NCBI GenBank assembly: GCA_002479785.1
Contig: DLPD01000007.1
Coordinates: forward strand, 1 to 31,290
From: Cytophagaceae bacterium UBA7467
Lineage (GTDB): Bacteria > Bacteroidota > Bacteroidia > Cytophagales > Spirosomataceae
Length of the DNA stretch: 31,290 bases
Direction: 5' to 3'
Shown here piece by piece: positions 7,606-15,450 of the stretch (position 1 is the stretch's first letter; every line of letters begins with the position of its first letter). The notes below the pieces were generated by a model. The model was not told the DNA's origin, ran no database searches, and saw only the letters and a list, made by a program, of their open reading frames with translations. The translations under genes were made by a program, and so were the position numbers.

Positions 7606-8408
7606 TCTACCCATCCTGACCAAACCGTATAATCGGCCCATCCTGCAGGTGGGTCGATTTTTTTGTCAAAAATCCCGAAAATAGTCGACCCCGATCCACT
7701 CATCGCTGCATAACTCGCACCCAAGGTGTACATCTCCTCTTTCAAAGAGGCTAAGACAGGATGTGTGGGGAAAATGCTCTTCTCGAAATCATTCGAAATC
7801 GTCTCTTTCCATTCCGTTTTCAAAATGGCCTTGCGCAGATCTACCGGAGCCTTCGCAGGCGTCACGCCCGCATAGGCTTGTGCCGTGGAGATGCCCACGG
7901 CTGGGTATAATAAAACAAGAAACTGCCCTTTCAGGCTCGCATCAATGGGACTGAGTTCATCCCCTTTACCTTTGCCAAAAGCCGCCTGATTCGACAGGAA
8001 AAAGGCACAGTCGCTGCCTAATTTTGCCGCATAGGGTTGTAGGTCTTCGTTCGTTAAAGGAAGTTGAAAAAGGTCTCTTATACCCATCAAGGTAAATGCC
8101 GCGTCAGAAGATCCACCCCCTAAGCCCGCACCCATGGGGATGATTTTGTGCAGGTGAATGTGCACAGGAGGTATGGGATGGTCTTTTTTCAATAGTTCAT
8201 ACGCTTTATAGCACAGGTTATCCTCGATGGCGCCTGCGATATCTAAGCCGGAGGAACTGAACGTAAATTCCCCTTCTGAAGGAGTAATCTCGAGCACATC
8301 TGTCCAAGGCACCGGAAAGAAACAGGTTTCTAAATCGTGGAACCCATCCTTGCGCTTTTTCGTGATATACAAGCCTATATTAATCTTCGCGTGCGGAAAT
8401 AAAACCAT
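7602..8408 (-). CDS. ispE: 4-diphosphocytidyl-2-C-methyl-D-erythritol kinase IspE
   Basis: IspE phosphorylates CDP-methylerythritol at the 2-hydroxyl, a step of the MEP pathway to isoprenoid precursors. The 268-aa GHMP-kinase-fold protein has the N-terminal substrate-binding PHAKINIGL (residues 5-13, with the conserved Lys), the ATP-binding loop PMGAGLGGGSSDAA (about 91-104), and the C-terminal GHMP motif AMSGSGSTIFGIF. Length is normal for the family, slightly short. The gene follows batA with one spacer base and is presumably its operon partner. Its TAG stop overlaps the czcB TAA on the opposite strand. Its last 20 codons also carry, on the plus strand, a strong intrinsic terminator for the metal-efflux operon (7631-7664). 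Confidence 0.95.
   Translation of the reverse strand: MVLFPHAKINIGLYITKKRKDGFHDLETCFFPVPWTDVLEITPSEGEFTFSSSGLDIAGAIEDNLCYKAYELLKKDHPIPPVHIHLHKIIPMGAGLGGGSSDAAFTLMGIRDLFQLPLTNEDLQPYAAKLGSDCAFFLSNQAAFGKGKGDELSPIDASLKGQFLVLLYPAVGISTAQAYAGVTPAKAPVDLRKAILKTEWKETISNDFEKSIFPTHPVLASLKEEMYTLGASYAAMSGSGSTIFGIFDKKIDPPAGWADYTVWSGWVD
7631..7664 (+). terminator. Intrinsic terminator of the metal-efflux operon, embedded in ispE
   Basis: The stem AATCGGCCCA (7631-7640) pairs with TGGGTCGATT (7650-7659), ten base pairs with a single G-U. The loop is nine bases and a run of seven T (7658-7664) follows. It begins 25 nt after the czcB stop and lies wholly inside the 3' coding part of ispE on the other strand. 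Confidence 0.8.
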
Positions 8409-8409
8409 A

Positions 8410-9402
8410 TTAATCTTCTAAAGAGTTGCCTATCCAGCTGAAACGAACCCACAATCCAATGAAGAAAAGGATAAGGGCAATTTCCGCAAATAGGTAAGAA
8501 AGGGAAATGTGTTCTTCCCAAGTAACCGTTTTGACCACCGAGGCCTCCATTTTATCAATTTCCTGGAAAATCTGTTGCAAAGTCTGACCGTTTGTCGCCC
8601 GGAAGAATTTCCCTTTGGTGATGGCGGCGATCTCGCGAAGGGTTGTCTCATCTACGGGGTCAACACTCGGTTGAAGGCTTCCTACGGCTATGGTATAGAC
8701 TTTGATATTGAAATTCTTCGCTAGTTCCGCGGAGGTAACTGGATCGAGATTTCCCGCCGTATTGTTTCCATCGGAAATCAGGATACTGATTTTCTTAGGG
8801 TTCTCAGAGTCACGGATTTGGTTAATACTCATCCCTAGGGCATCGCCCAGTGCCGTTCCCTCCTCGACGATTTGCTTTGTCTGGAATTGCTGCAATTGAT
8901 GTAATAAAAAGGCCGTGTCCGTAGTAATGGGACTCGCTAAATAGGGTGCGCCAGCAAAGGCAATGAGCGAAATGGGATCGTGACTACGCTGGCGGATGAA
9001 TTCCTTACCCATTGTTTTGGCCGTTTCTAAGCGACTGGGGCTAATATCCCGCGTCTGCATGGAGGAGGAGATGTCTAAAGCCAGGGCGATGTCAATTCCT
9101 TCCACCTGCTTTTTCTGGTGTTTGATCACGCGATAAGGGCCTGCCGCCACGATGATGACCGAGGATAGGCACAAAATCTGAATGACCATGGGGACATAAC
9201 TCAATAGGAGTGATATCCGGTTTTGCTGCAAAGGCACCGAAAGCGAAAGTTCCAGTCTTGGCTGGTTGCCGCGTTGGCGTAAATACTTGATAAAATAGAC
9301 GATGAAAGGCCAAATCAAGCCATACAAAAACAAGCTATTCTCCCACTCGAAGGTGAAGAAAGCCTGGATTTGATGCCAAGAATACAGCGGATTAAACTTC
9401 AT
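8410..9402 (-). CDS. batA: BatA-type VWA-domain membrane protein
   Basis: This 330-aa protein has an N-terminal pair of hydrophobic segments (about 22-40 and 64-88), a von Willebrand A domain (about 103-290) and a C-terminal transmembrane helix (about 303-323), the classical BatA layout. The metal-ion-dependent adhesion site is intact: D110-x-S112-x-S114 in ALDISSSM, a Thr in SPITTDTAF, and the Asp in ISDGNNTAG. Bat proteins act in the envelope and were first linked to aerotolerance in Bacteroides; they usually work with a MoxR AAA+ ATPase. Here the gene follows a BatD-like gene (11-nt overlap) and is followed by ispE rather than batB. No moxR is in the window. The molecular function of the family is not settled. 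Confidence 0.88.
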   Translation of the reverse strand: MKFNPLYSWHQIQAFFTFEWENSLFLYGLIWPFIVYFIKYLRQRGNQPRLELSLSVPLQQNRISLLLSYVPMVIQILCLSSVIIVAAGPYRVIKHQKKQVEGIDIALALDISSSMQTRDISPSRLETAKTMGKEFIRQRSHDPISLIAFAGAPYLASPITTDTAFLLHQLQQFQTKQIVEEGTALGDALGMSINQIRDSENPKKISILISDGNNTAGNLDPVTSAELAKNFNIKVYTIAVGSLQPSVDPVDETTLREIAAITKGKFFRATNGQTLQQIFQEIDKMEASVVKTVTWEEHISLSYLFAEIALILFFIGLWVRFSWIGNSLED

Positions 9403-10246
9403 TATTCTGGATTTTTTCCTGTTCTATCTCGTATAAATTCGTCGCCAAAGCCTCTAAATACTGAACGGATTCCGTCGTATTTTGGGAGAAGTTTCCGCCA
9501 TAAATAGCTGAATCCATCTCATTTAAAACCTTTTCCATCGCCTCATCCGCTAAATTATCGAGCATTTCCTTCGAGGTAAACGTCGTAAATGGCAATTGCG
9601 TTAATTGTTCCATGTATTTCTTCCAGCCAGAAAAGGCCCGCTCTAAATTCAATAAGCCCACCGGAGTTCCCGCCACCTGCCGCGCATAGCGCTGGAAAGT
9701 TCGTCTAAATTCACGGTGACGTCGCCACAACAAGTAGCGTTTGAAGAGTTTAGTAATGGCTTTTCCAAAAAGCCAGTAAATCAACCCCGCTAAAATTAGC
9801 AAGCTAATTCCCGCCGCAAACACGTTTTTCAAATCCGTTTTAGGGCTGAGGGGCTGGATGGGGATGCTTTGGTACAACGAATCTAAATCAATCTGCTCCG
9901 GATGCGGCAATAAACGCTTTAAATGTACACTGTCCACCACGGGATAAATGATCGTACAATCGGGTTCCTGAAGCAAGTAAATGGGTATTTGCAGCTTTTG
10001 GACTGGCGCTAAATGAAATAATCGGAAGGTATAAACGGCGGAATCCAATGACCCTGAAGCCGTCGTCTTCGTCGCAAAAAACTCGCGCTTCACGGTCTCA
10101 AAGGCTCCAAAATGCTGATTCGCACTAGGAAAAAACACCTCTTGGTCCTTCGGATGTCGCACATACAAGGAATAGTGGATGGGCTGTCCTATAACCACCG
10201 AATCCTCTAGAAACTTCCCCTTAATGATGAATGGCGTCTCTTGCAT
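9392..10246 (-). CDS. BatD-like single-pass membrane protein of the Bat cluster, lacking a signal peptide
   Basis: The product has 284 aa. Residues 1-135 are beta-rich and resemble the extracytoplasmic domains of BatD-like proteins (FIIKGKFLEDSVVIGQPIHYSLYVRHP). A single transmembrane helix follows at about 143-163 (FAAGISLLILAGLIYWLF), then a very basic stretch (KRYLLWRRHREFRR) and a helical cytoplasmic tail. The positive-inside rule puts the N-terminal domain outside, yet no signal peptide is encoded. The ATG at 10246 is the only choice, because an in-frame stop lies two codons upstream, and the sequence MQETPF looks like the beginning of a mature secreted domain. It sits between DUF58 (1-nt overlap) and batA, the usual place for a BatD/DUF4381-type gene. 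Family assignment is by layout, not by a decisive motif. Confidence 0.7.
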   Translation of the reverse strand: MQETPFIIKGKFLEDSVVIGQPIHYSLYVRHPKDQEVFFPSANQHFGAFETVKREFFATKTTASGSLDSAVYTFRLFHLAPVQKLQIPIYLLQEPDCTIIYPVVDSVHLKRLLPHPEQIDLDSLYQSIPIQPLSPKTDLKNVFAAGISLLILAGLIYWLFGKAITKLFKRYLLWRRHREFRRTFQRYARQVAGTPVGLLNLERAFSGWKKYMEQLTQLPFTTFTSKEMLDNLADEAMEKVLNEMDSAIYGGNFSQNTTESVQYLEALATNLYEIEQEKIQNNEV

Positions 10247-11112
10247 TAGCGTCTAGCATTAAATAGTTTGACTAATGCCGGCACGAAATCCTCGCCCGAG
10301 CGCAATTCTACATAATCTGCATGCCATTTTTTGCACATTTCCTTCAATTCTCCGCCGCGGTTTTTCACCTGTTGCTGAAGTAATTGCTTGAATCCCCTGG
10401 TTGAAGTATTGACCCAAGTCGTCCGCTTTCTTTCCGGATCGTAAATGGGAATGATGCCCATGGAGGGCAGTTGAATCTCTTGTTGATCGAGCGTATGCAG
10501 TACCACTAAATCATGCTTTAAGGCAGCAGCACGCAATAAATCTTCGTAACCTTCGTCAATGAAATCGGATAAAACGAACAGAAGACTTTTGCGTTGTAAG
10601 GTTTGCAATGCAAAGGTCAATCCCGCCTTTAGGTCTGTGGCCGTATTCTCTGGCTCGACTCTAAAAAGCTCCGAAATCACTTTGTATCCGTGCTTTTTAC
10701 CCATCGCAGGCGGCATGTATTTCTCGTTTTTGTCGCTGAAGCAAACAAAGCCAAGATGACTTGCCTCTTGGATCGCCGCAAAGGCTAGCACGCCTGCTAC
10801 TTCTTTTAAGGTCTTGATTTTGCTATTACCACGCCTTCCCACGGAGCCAGAGGCGCTAACGTCGATTAAAAAGAAAACGGTTTGCTCTTTTTCCTCTTTG
10901 AACAGCTTCACAAAAGTCCCGTGACCCTTCGATGAGGTATTCCAGTCAATGTGCCGCACATCGTCCCCGTAATGGTACTGGCGTAGGTCACTAAACTCTA
11001 AGCCCGATCCCTTAAAGACGGAGGAGAAATTTCCATGCATTTGCGTGTTAATCGCTTTTCTAATGCGAATTTCCAGCTGAACGACATGGGTCAGGAAGGC
11101 TTTGATGTCCAT
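10246..11112 (-). CDS. DUF58 domain protein (VWA-like), Bat/MoxR-associated
   Basis: The 288-aa cytoplasmic protein of the DUF58 family carries the signature YGDDVRHIDWN (48-58) followed by a VWA-like fold with DVSAS at 84-88 (D-x-S-x-S metal-site pattern). DUF58 genes are typically encoded beside MoxR-type AAA+ ATPases and Bat VWA proteins. Here it is the first gene of DUF58, BatD-like, batA, ispE, and no moxR precedes it within the window. I use the ATG at 11112 because MDIKAFLTHVVQLEIRIRK fits the family's N-terminus; an in-frame GTG at 11118 would add two residues. Its TAA stop shares a base with the next gene's ATG. The divergent gene at 11197 leaves an 84-nt promoter region. Confidence 0.9.
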   Translation of the reverse strand: MDIKAFLTHVVQLEIRIRKAINTQMHGNFSSVFKGSGLEFSDLRQYHYGDDVRHIDWNTSSKGHGTFVKLFKEEKEQTVFFLIDVSASGSVGRRGNSKIKTLKEVAGVLAFAAIQEASHLGFVCFSDKNEKYMPPAMGKKHGYKVISELFRVEPENTATDLKAGLTFALQTLQRKSLLFVLSDFIDEGYEDLLRAAALKHDLVVLHTLDQQEIQLPSMGIIPIYDPERKRTTWVNTSTRGFKQLLQQQVKNRGGELKEMCKKWHADYVELRSGEDFVPALVKLFNARR

Positions 11113-11184
11113 ATCCACGAGACTAAATTACCTAAATTTTACCCAATCTGAATGAAATGAGCTAAAAGCTTTCTAATTTACGGG

Positions 11185-11192
11185 TATATTTA
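11185..11192 (+). promoter_or_regulatory. Candidate -7 box TATATTTA
   Basis: It differs in one base from TAnnTTTG and ends 4 nt before the ATG at 11197, the same geometry as the box before the efflux operon. No clear -33 element is visible. Transcription from it would give a nearly leaderless mRNA. Confidence 0.25.
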
Positions 11193-11196
11193 CAAG

Positions 11197-11553
11197 ATGA
11201 AAAAGGTCTATTTATTGCTTTTCTTGGCGCTGAGTGCGTTTGGATTCTATTCTTGCACGAGTGAATCTGAAAGTAACCGTTTAGAGCAGGAGCAGATGGC
11301 ACAGATTTTGGCAGATATCCACATAGACGAGGCAATCATCCAAAATATGCACGTAGGCAATTCCGATACGGCCTTAGTTCTTTACCACGAATTATCGAAG
11401 CAGACTTTGAAGAAACGCGGTCTGGATTCTACGCAGGTCGCAAAAAGTTTAGGGTCTTATGTAAAAGATCCCGCTGCATTCGTGAAGTTATACACCCGAG
11501 TGAACGAAATTATTGAGGAGCGAGCTAAAAAAGCAGTAGCTAAAAAACCATGA
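11197..11553 (+). CDS. DUF4296 domain lipoprotein
   Basis: The product has 118 aa with a lipoprotein signal, MKKVYLLLFLALSAFGFYSC, where C20 would be lipidated. The rest is helical and fits the Bacteroidota DUF4296 pattern: MAQILADIHIDEAIIQN near residue 35, then LYHELSKQTLKKRGLDSTQVAKSLGSYVKDPAAFVKLYTRVNEIIEE. The function of the family is unknown; the sequence supports only an envelope-attached helical protein. It heads a tight plus-strand run and overlaps the following glycerophosphodiesterase gene by ATGA, so the two are probably translated together. The lysine-rich C-terminus (ERAKKAVAKKP) is probably unstructured. Confidence 0.8.
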   Translation: MKKVYLLLFLALSAFGFYSCTSESESNRLEQEQMAQILADIHIDEAIIQNMHVGNSDTALVLYHELSKQTLKKRGLDSTQVAKSLGSYVKDPAAFVKLYTRVNEIIEERAKKAVAKKP

Positions 11554-12413
11554 GAGGCCTCCTTTGCGTATTATTGTGTATTAATCTAATTTCTATGGGT
11601 CAATCGCCTGTTATTCAAGGACATCGAGGTTGCAGAGGATTGTATCCAGAGAACTCTTTACCGGCTTTTCAGCATGCCCTTGACATGGGTGTGACGGTGC
11701 TCGAAATGGACGTTTGTCTATCTGCCGATGGCCAGGTTTATGTTTCTCACGAACCCTATTTGAATCCCTTATATGCCTCCTTTCCGGACGGGAAACCCGT
11801 AACGGATGCGTCGATTAATCTATACCAAAAAACCTATGCTGAAATCAAATCATTCGATGTAGGCTCCCGCGGGAATAAGCTCTTCCCAGAACAGGCGCGC
11901 ATCGCTACCTACAAGCCCTTGCTTTCAGAGGTATTAGCTTTAGGAGAAGCATTTGCCCGTAAAAGTGGCCGCCCCGTTTATTATAATATCGAAATCAAAT
12001 CGGAACCCGCAGAATACGGAAAATCACAACCGGCAACGGTAAAGGAATTCGCGGATCGCGTTTGGTCGGTGATTTCAGCGCATATTTCACCTTCCTCGTT
12101 GATTTTGCAGAGCTTCGATTTTGCGGTTTTGCACTATTGGAAAACGGCGATTCACCAAGGGCGAATTTCCGCTTTAGTGGAGAAAGAGACACCCGAGCAG
12201 ATGCTGGCATCACTCGGTTTTGTGCCAGATATTTTTAGTCCCTCGCACAAGTATTTGACGAAGGCCCAGATTGATTTTTGTCATGCACGTGGAATGCAAG
12301 TCATTCCCTGGACGATTAACACCACGGCAGAGATGCAGCAATTCAGTGATTGGCAGGTAGACGGCATCATTACCGATTACCCGAATCGTGCCCCTCAATT
12401 CCTTAAGCCCTAA
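11550..12413 (+). CDS. Glycerophosphodiester phosphodiesterase (exported)
   Basis: The enzyme hydrolyses glycerophosphodiesters (deacylated phospholipids) to glycerol-3-phosphate and an alcohol. The 287-aa TIM-barrel protein starts with a signal peptide (about 1-18, MRGLLCVLLCINLISMGQ), so it probably acts in the periplasm. GDPD catalytic motifs are intact: H25-R26 in QGHRGCRGLYPENS, E52 and D54 in LEMDV, and H67 in YVSHEPY. The C-terminal part shows VIPWTINTTAEMQQF and DGIITDYPNR, which end the fold in this family. It overlaps the DUF4296 gene by 4 nt and ends 2 nt before the GH3-like gene. The exact substrate range is unknown. Confidence 0.92.
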   Translation: MRGLLCVLLCINLISMGQSPVIQGHRGCRGLYPENSLPAFQHALDMGVTVLEMDVCLSADGQVYVSHEPYLNPLYASFPDGKPVTDASINLYQKTYAEIKSFDVGSRGNKLFPEQARIATYKPLLSEVLALGEAFARKSGRPVYYNIEIKSEPAEYGKSQPATVKEFADRVWSVISAHISPSSLILQSFDFAVLHYWKTAIHQGRISALVEKETPEQMLASLGFVPDIFSPSHKYLTKAQIDFCHARGMQVIPWTINTTAEMQQFSDWQVDGIITDYPNRAPQFLKP

Positions 12414-12415
12414 AC

Positions 12416-13930
12416 ATGTCCTTGTTTAATGAGACTTTGTTATGGTTCATGAAGCGGCGGATGCCGCGGATAGAGGCTATGTATGAACGGCCTTTGGAAC
12501 TACAAGAACAAATGTTGCAGGGCTTATTGTCTCATGGCCAATCGACTGAATGGGGTTCAAAACACGGCTATCAGGACATCACGAATTACGAGAAATTCAA
12601 GCAGCAAGTGCCCATTTCTACTTACGAAGAGCTCTTTCCGTACATCGATCGGATGATGCAAGGGGAGCAGAACATCTTGTGGGATACACCGATCAGCTGG
12701 TATTCGAAGTCTTCTGGGACCACTAATGCCCGCAGTAAATTTATTCCAGTTTCGAAGGAAGCGCTCGAAGAGTGTCACATGATGGGCGGGAAGGATATGA
12801 TTACCTTGCTGGCGGCGAATAAGCCAGATACCAAAGTGTTCGAGGGGAAAGGCCTGTCCATAGGGGGGAGTTTGACGGAGAATCCCGTGAATTCGAGTAT
12901 GTTGATGGGCGATGTGTCAGCGGTGGTGATGAAGAATTTGCCTATTTGGGCGCAAATGATCAGAACACCTTCGCTGGATGTGGCGCTGATGGGGGATTGG
13001 GATCAGAAGATCGAGAAGATGGCGATAGAGACATCGAAAGAGAATGTGACGAGTATTTTGGGGGTTCCTACCTGGACACTCGTATTGATAGAGAAGATTT
13101 TAGAGATTACCGGGAAGAAGTCGATTCTGGAGGTTTGGGAGAATTTCGAGTTCATGATTCATGGGGCGGTGGCTTTTGGGCCCTACCGTGACTTGTTTAA
13201 GAACCAGATTTTCCCATCAGCGCAGGTCGGATTTTTAGAGATATACAATGCGTCTGAAGGGTTCTTTGGGATTCAAGATGATCTGTCCAAACCCGATGAG
13301 ATGCTCCTCATGCTAGATTACGGTATCTTTTATGAATTCATACCCATGAACGATGAGGGGGAAGAGGCCAATACCATTATTTCGTTAAGTCAAGTAGAAG
13401 TAGGCGTGAATTATGCGATGGTCATTTCGACGAATGCGGGATTGTGGCGCTACAAGATTGGGGATACCGTGAAATTTACGTCGGTTAGTCCGTTCCGCAT
13501 CAAGATTTCGGGAAGGACGAAGCATTTCATTAATGCCTTTGGGGAAGAGTTGATTATTGAGAATGCGGAGACGGCTGTCGCGCGCGCTTGCGCCGCGACC
13601 CAGGCAGAGATCAAGGATTATACGGCGGCTCCGGCCTTTATGAACGAAGGCAAAAATGGACACCACGAATGGGTGATCGAATTTTCAAAAGCCCCAAAAG
13701 ATTTTCGTACCTTTGCACAGATTTTAGACCAAACGCTTCGCGAGCAAAATTCGGATTACGATGCGAAAAGGTCTTATGATTTAGTGCTTGGCCCTCCTTT
13801 GGTCCATATCGCCCCAGCCGGAACATTCCACAACTGGATGCGGGAACGAGGCAAATTAGGTGGCCAGCATAAAGTTCCGAGGTTAAGTAACCACCGGGAA
13901 TTTTTAGAAGGAGTGAAGGCTCATTTTTAA
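12416..13930 (+). CDS. GH3-family (auxin-responsive GH3-like) acyl-adenylate-forming protein
   Basis: This 504-aa protein of the ANL/GH3 superfamily would use ATP to adenylate a carboxylic acid and pass it to an amino group or another acceptor. The phosphate-binding loop is SKSSGTTNARSKFIP (97-111). A second motif region is IYNASEGFFGIQ (about 279-290), and the adenine/hinge region is LWRYKIGDTVKFTSVSPFRIKISGRTKHFINAFGEEL. Bacterial GH3 relatives are common in Bacteroidota, but their substrates are mostly unknown; plant hormone conjugation should not be assumed. The gene starts 2 nt after the glycerophosphodiesterase stop. It is full length, with no frameshift or missing core motif seen. Confidence 0.9.
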   Translation: MSLFNETLLWFMKRRMPRIEAMYERPLELQEQMLQGLLSHGQSTEWGSKHGYQDITNYEKFKQQVPISTYEELFPYIDRMMQGEQNILWDTPISWYSKSSGTTNARSKFIPVSKEALEECHMMGGKDMITLLAANKPDTKVFEGKGLSIGGSLTENPVNSSMLMGDVSAVVMKNLPIWAQMIRTPSLDVALMGDWDQKIEKMAIETSKENVTSILGVPTWTLVLIEKILEITGKKSILEVWENFEFMIHGAVAFGPYRDLFKNQIFPSAQVGFLEIYNASEGFFGIQDDLSKPDEMLLMLDYGIFYEFIPMNDEGEEANTIISLSQVEVGVNYAMVISTNAGLWRYKIGDTVKFTSVSPFRIKISGRTKHFINAFGEELIIENAETAVARACAATQAEIKDYTAAPAFMNEGKNGHHEWVIEFSKAPKDFRTFAQILDQTLREQNSDYDAKRSYDLVLGPPLVHIAPAGTFHNWMRERGKLGGQHKVPRLSNHREFLEGVKAHF

Positions 13931-13942
13931 TCAAAACAAGCT

Positions 13943-14395
13943 ATGTCGTTAAAATTAACTATCGAGAATGGTATCAAAGATGCCATGCGTGCGAAAGATG
14001 CAGATCGTTTACGGGCGCTCCGTGCGATTAAATCATTGATTCTGTTAGAAGAAACCTCGGGTTCTAGCGCTGACGGTTTAAGTGCAGATGCGGAGATGAA
14101 AATCTTGATGAAAGCAGCGAAACAACGCCGTGATTCCCTAGAAGTGTATGTTTCTCAAAACCGCCCAGACTTAGCGGAGAAAGAGCAAGCGGAATTAGCC
14201 ATCATCGAAGAATTCTTGCCTAAGCAATTGTCTGACGCAGAATTAACCGCTAAAATCACTGAAATCATCGCTGCTGTAGGCGCTACTAGCCCAGCTGATA
14301 TGGGGAAAGTAATGGGCGTTGCCTCGAAGCAATTAGCCGGATTAGCAGACGGTAAAGCTATCTCAGCGAAAGTGAGTGAATTATTAAAGAAATAA
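13943..14395 (+). CDS. yqeY: GatB/YqeY domain protein
   Basis: This 150-aa helical protein belongs to the YqeY family, related to the C-terminal tRNA-binding domain of GatB of the amidotransferase. It covers the whole family: the N-terminal LTIENGIKDAMRAKDADRLRALRAIKSLI, then MKAAKQRRDSLEVYVSQNRPDLAEKEQAELAIIEEFLPKQLSD, and the C-terminal helical domain with MGKVMGVASKQLAGLADGKAIS. YqeY proteins are thought to bind tRNA or assist aminoacylation, but no reaction is established. It follows the GH3-like gene by 12 nt and ends 2 nt before rlmN. Confidence 0.92.
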   Translation: MSLKLTIENGIKDAMRAKDADRLRALRAIKSLILLEETSGSSADGLSADAEMKILMKAAKQRRDSLEVYVSQNRPDLAEKEQAELAIIEEFLPKQLSDAELTAKITEIIAAVGATSPADMGKVMGVASKQLAGLADGKAISAKVSELLKK

Positions 14396-14397
14396 GA

Positions 14398-15450
14398 TTG
14401 GAAAAGAAGGTCGCGATACGGAATTTGAGTTTTGATCAGCTGAAGTCAGAAATGCTTGCTGCTGGAGAACCCGCGTTCCGGGCAAAGCAGGTGTACGAGT
14501 GGATTTGGAAGAAGGCAGCACGTAGTTTCGATGCGATGGGAAATATTCCTAAAACGACGCGTGAATGGCTTTCAGAGAAATTCTCCTTGCAAATCGTGAC
14601 CACCGCGGAGGCGCAATACAGCTCCGACCGCACCATCAAATCCAGCTTTCAGTTACACGATAATAACCTCGTGGAGGGAGTACTTATTCCTACCCGCGAA
14701 CGCGTGACAGCCTGTGTTTCCTCTCAAGTGGGATGTTCGCTCACCTGCAGCTTCTGTGCGACAGGCTACATGGACCGCAAGCGAAATTTAGAGTCTTTCG
14801 AGATCTACGATCAGGTCGTTTTGATCCGCGATCAGGCACAGGAAAAATACGGTCAAGCGCTGACGAATATCGTTTACATGGGGATGGGTGAACCGCTATT
14901 GAACTATGCGAACGTCCTAAAATCCATCGAGCAAATTACTTCGCCAGAGGGTTTAGGGATGTCGCCACGCCGCATTACGGTGTCTACGGCGGGTATTGCG
15001 AAGATGATCCAAAAGCTGGGCGACGATCAGGTGAAGTTCAATTTAGCCCTTTCCCTGCACGCTGCGAATGATACGAAGCGGAACCAGATCATGCCCATTA
15101 ACGAAAGCAATACTTTAGACGCCTTGAAGGCAGCGCTTTTGTATTTCTTCGAAAAGACGGGCAACGAAATCACGCTCGAATACATCGTTTTTAACAAGTT
15201 CAATGATACCCTCGAGGACGCGCGTGAATTGTATGAGTTTGCCAAAGGCATCCCTTGCAAAATCAACCTCATCGAATACAACCCAATCGCCCAATCTTCT
15301 TTCGTGAACGCGGAGGCAGATGCGATTGCGAAGTTTTCAGCGTACTTAGAAAGCAAACGAATGATTGTGAATATCCGCCGCTCCCGCGGACGCGATATTG
15401 ATGCGGCTTGCGGCCAGCTTGCCGGCAAAAAAGCCCCAGTCGATGCCTAA
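14398..15450 (+). CDS. rlmN: 23S rRNA (adenine-2503-C2)-methyltransferase RlmN (TTG start)
   Basis: This radical-SAM enzyme methylates C2 of A2503 in 23S rRNA, and in many bacteria A37 of some tRNAs. The 350-aa product has the [4Fe-4S] cluster cysteines C113, C117 and C120 in CSLTCSFC, and the two methyl-transfer cysteines: C106 (TACVSSQVG) and C338 (DIDAACGQLAG). It also has the GMGEPLLNY motif and NIRRSRGRDIDAACGQ at the end. The start is TTG at 14398: the conserved N-terminus NLSFDQLKSEMLAAGEPAFRAKQVYEWIW begins before the first internal ATG, and no ATG or GTG lies between the upstream in-frame stop at 14377 and this TTG. Two bases separate it from yqeY, so translational coupling may compensate for the weak start. 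Confidence 0.95.
   Translation: MEKKVAIRNLSFDQLKSEMLAAGEPAFRAKQVYEWIWKKAARSFDAMGNIPKTTREWLSEKFSLQIVTTAEAQYSSDRTIKSSFQLHDNNLVEGVLIPTRERVTACVSSQVGCSLTCSFCATGYMDRKRNLESFEIYDQVVLIRDQAQEKYGQALTNIVYMGMGEPLLNYANVLKSIEQITSPEGLGMSPRRITVSTAGIAKMIQKLGDDQVKFNLALSLHAANDTKRNQIMPINESNTLDALKAALLYFFEKTGNEITLEYIVFNKFNDTLEDARELYEFAKGIPCKINLIEYNPIAQSSFVNAEADAIAKFSAYLESKRMIVNIRRSRGRDIDAACGQLAGKKAPVDA

Noticed and set aside
12946..13191. Second frame inside the GH3-like gene
   Set aside because: Low-complexity G/D/E/R shadow of the GH3 reading frame with no family match.
15398..15442. Longer start of the siroheme gene at 15398
   Set aside because: The extra residues are an out-of-frame reading of the rlmN C-terminus; the Rossmann fold begins normally from 15443 or 15455.
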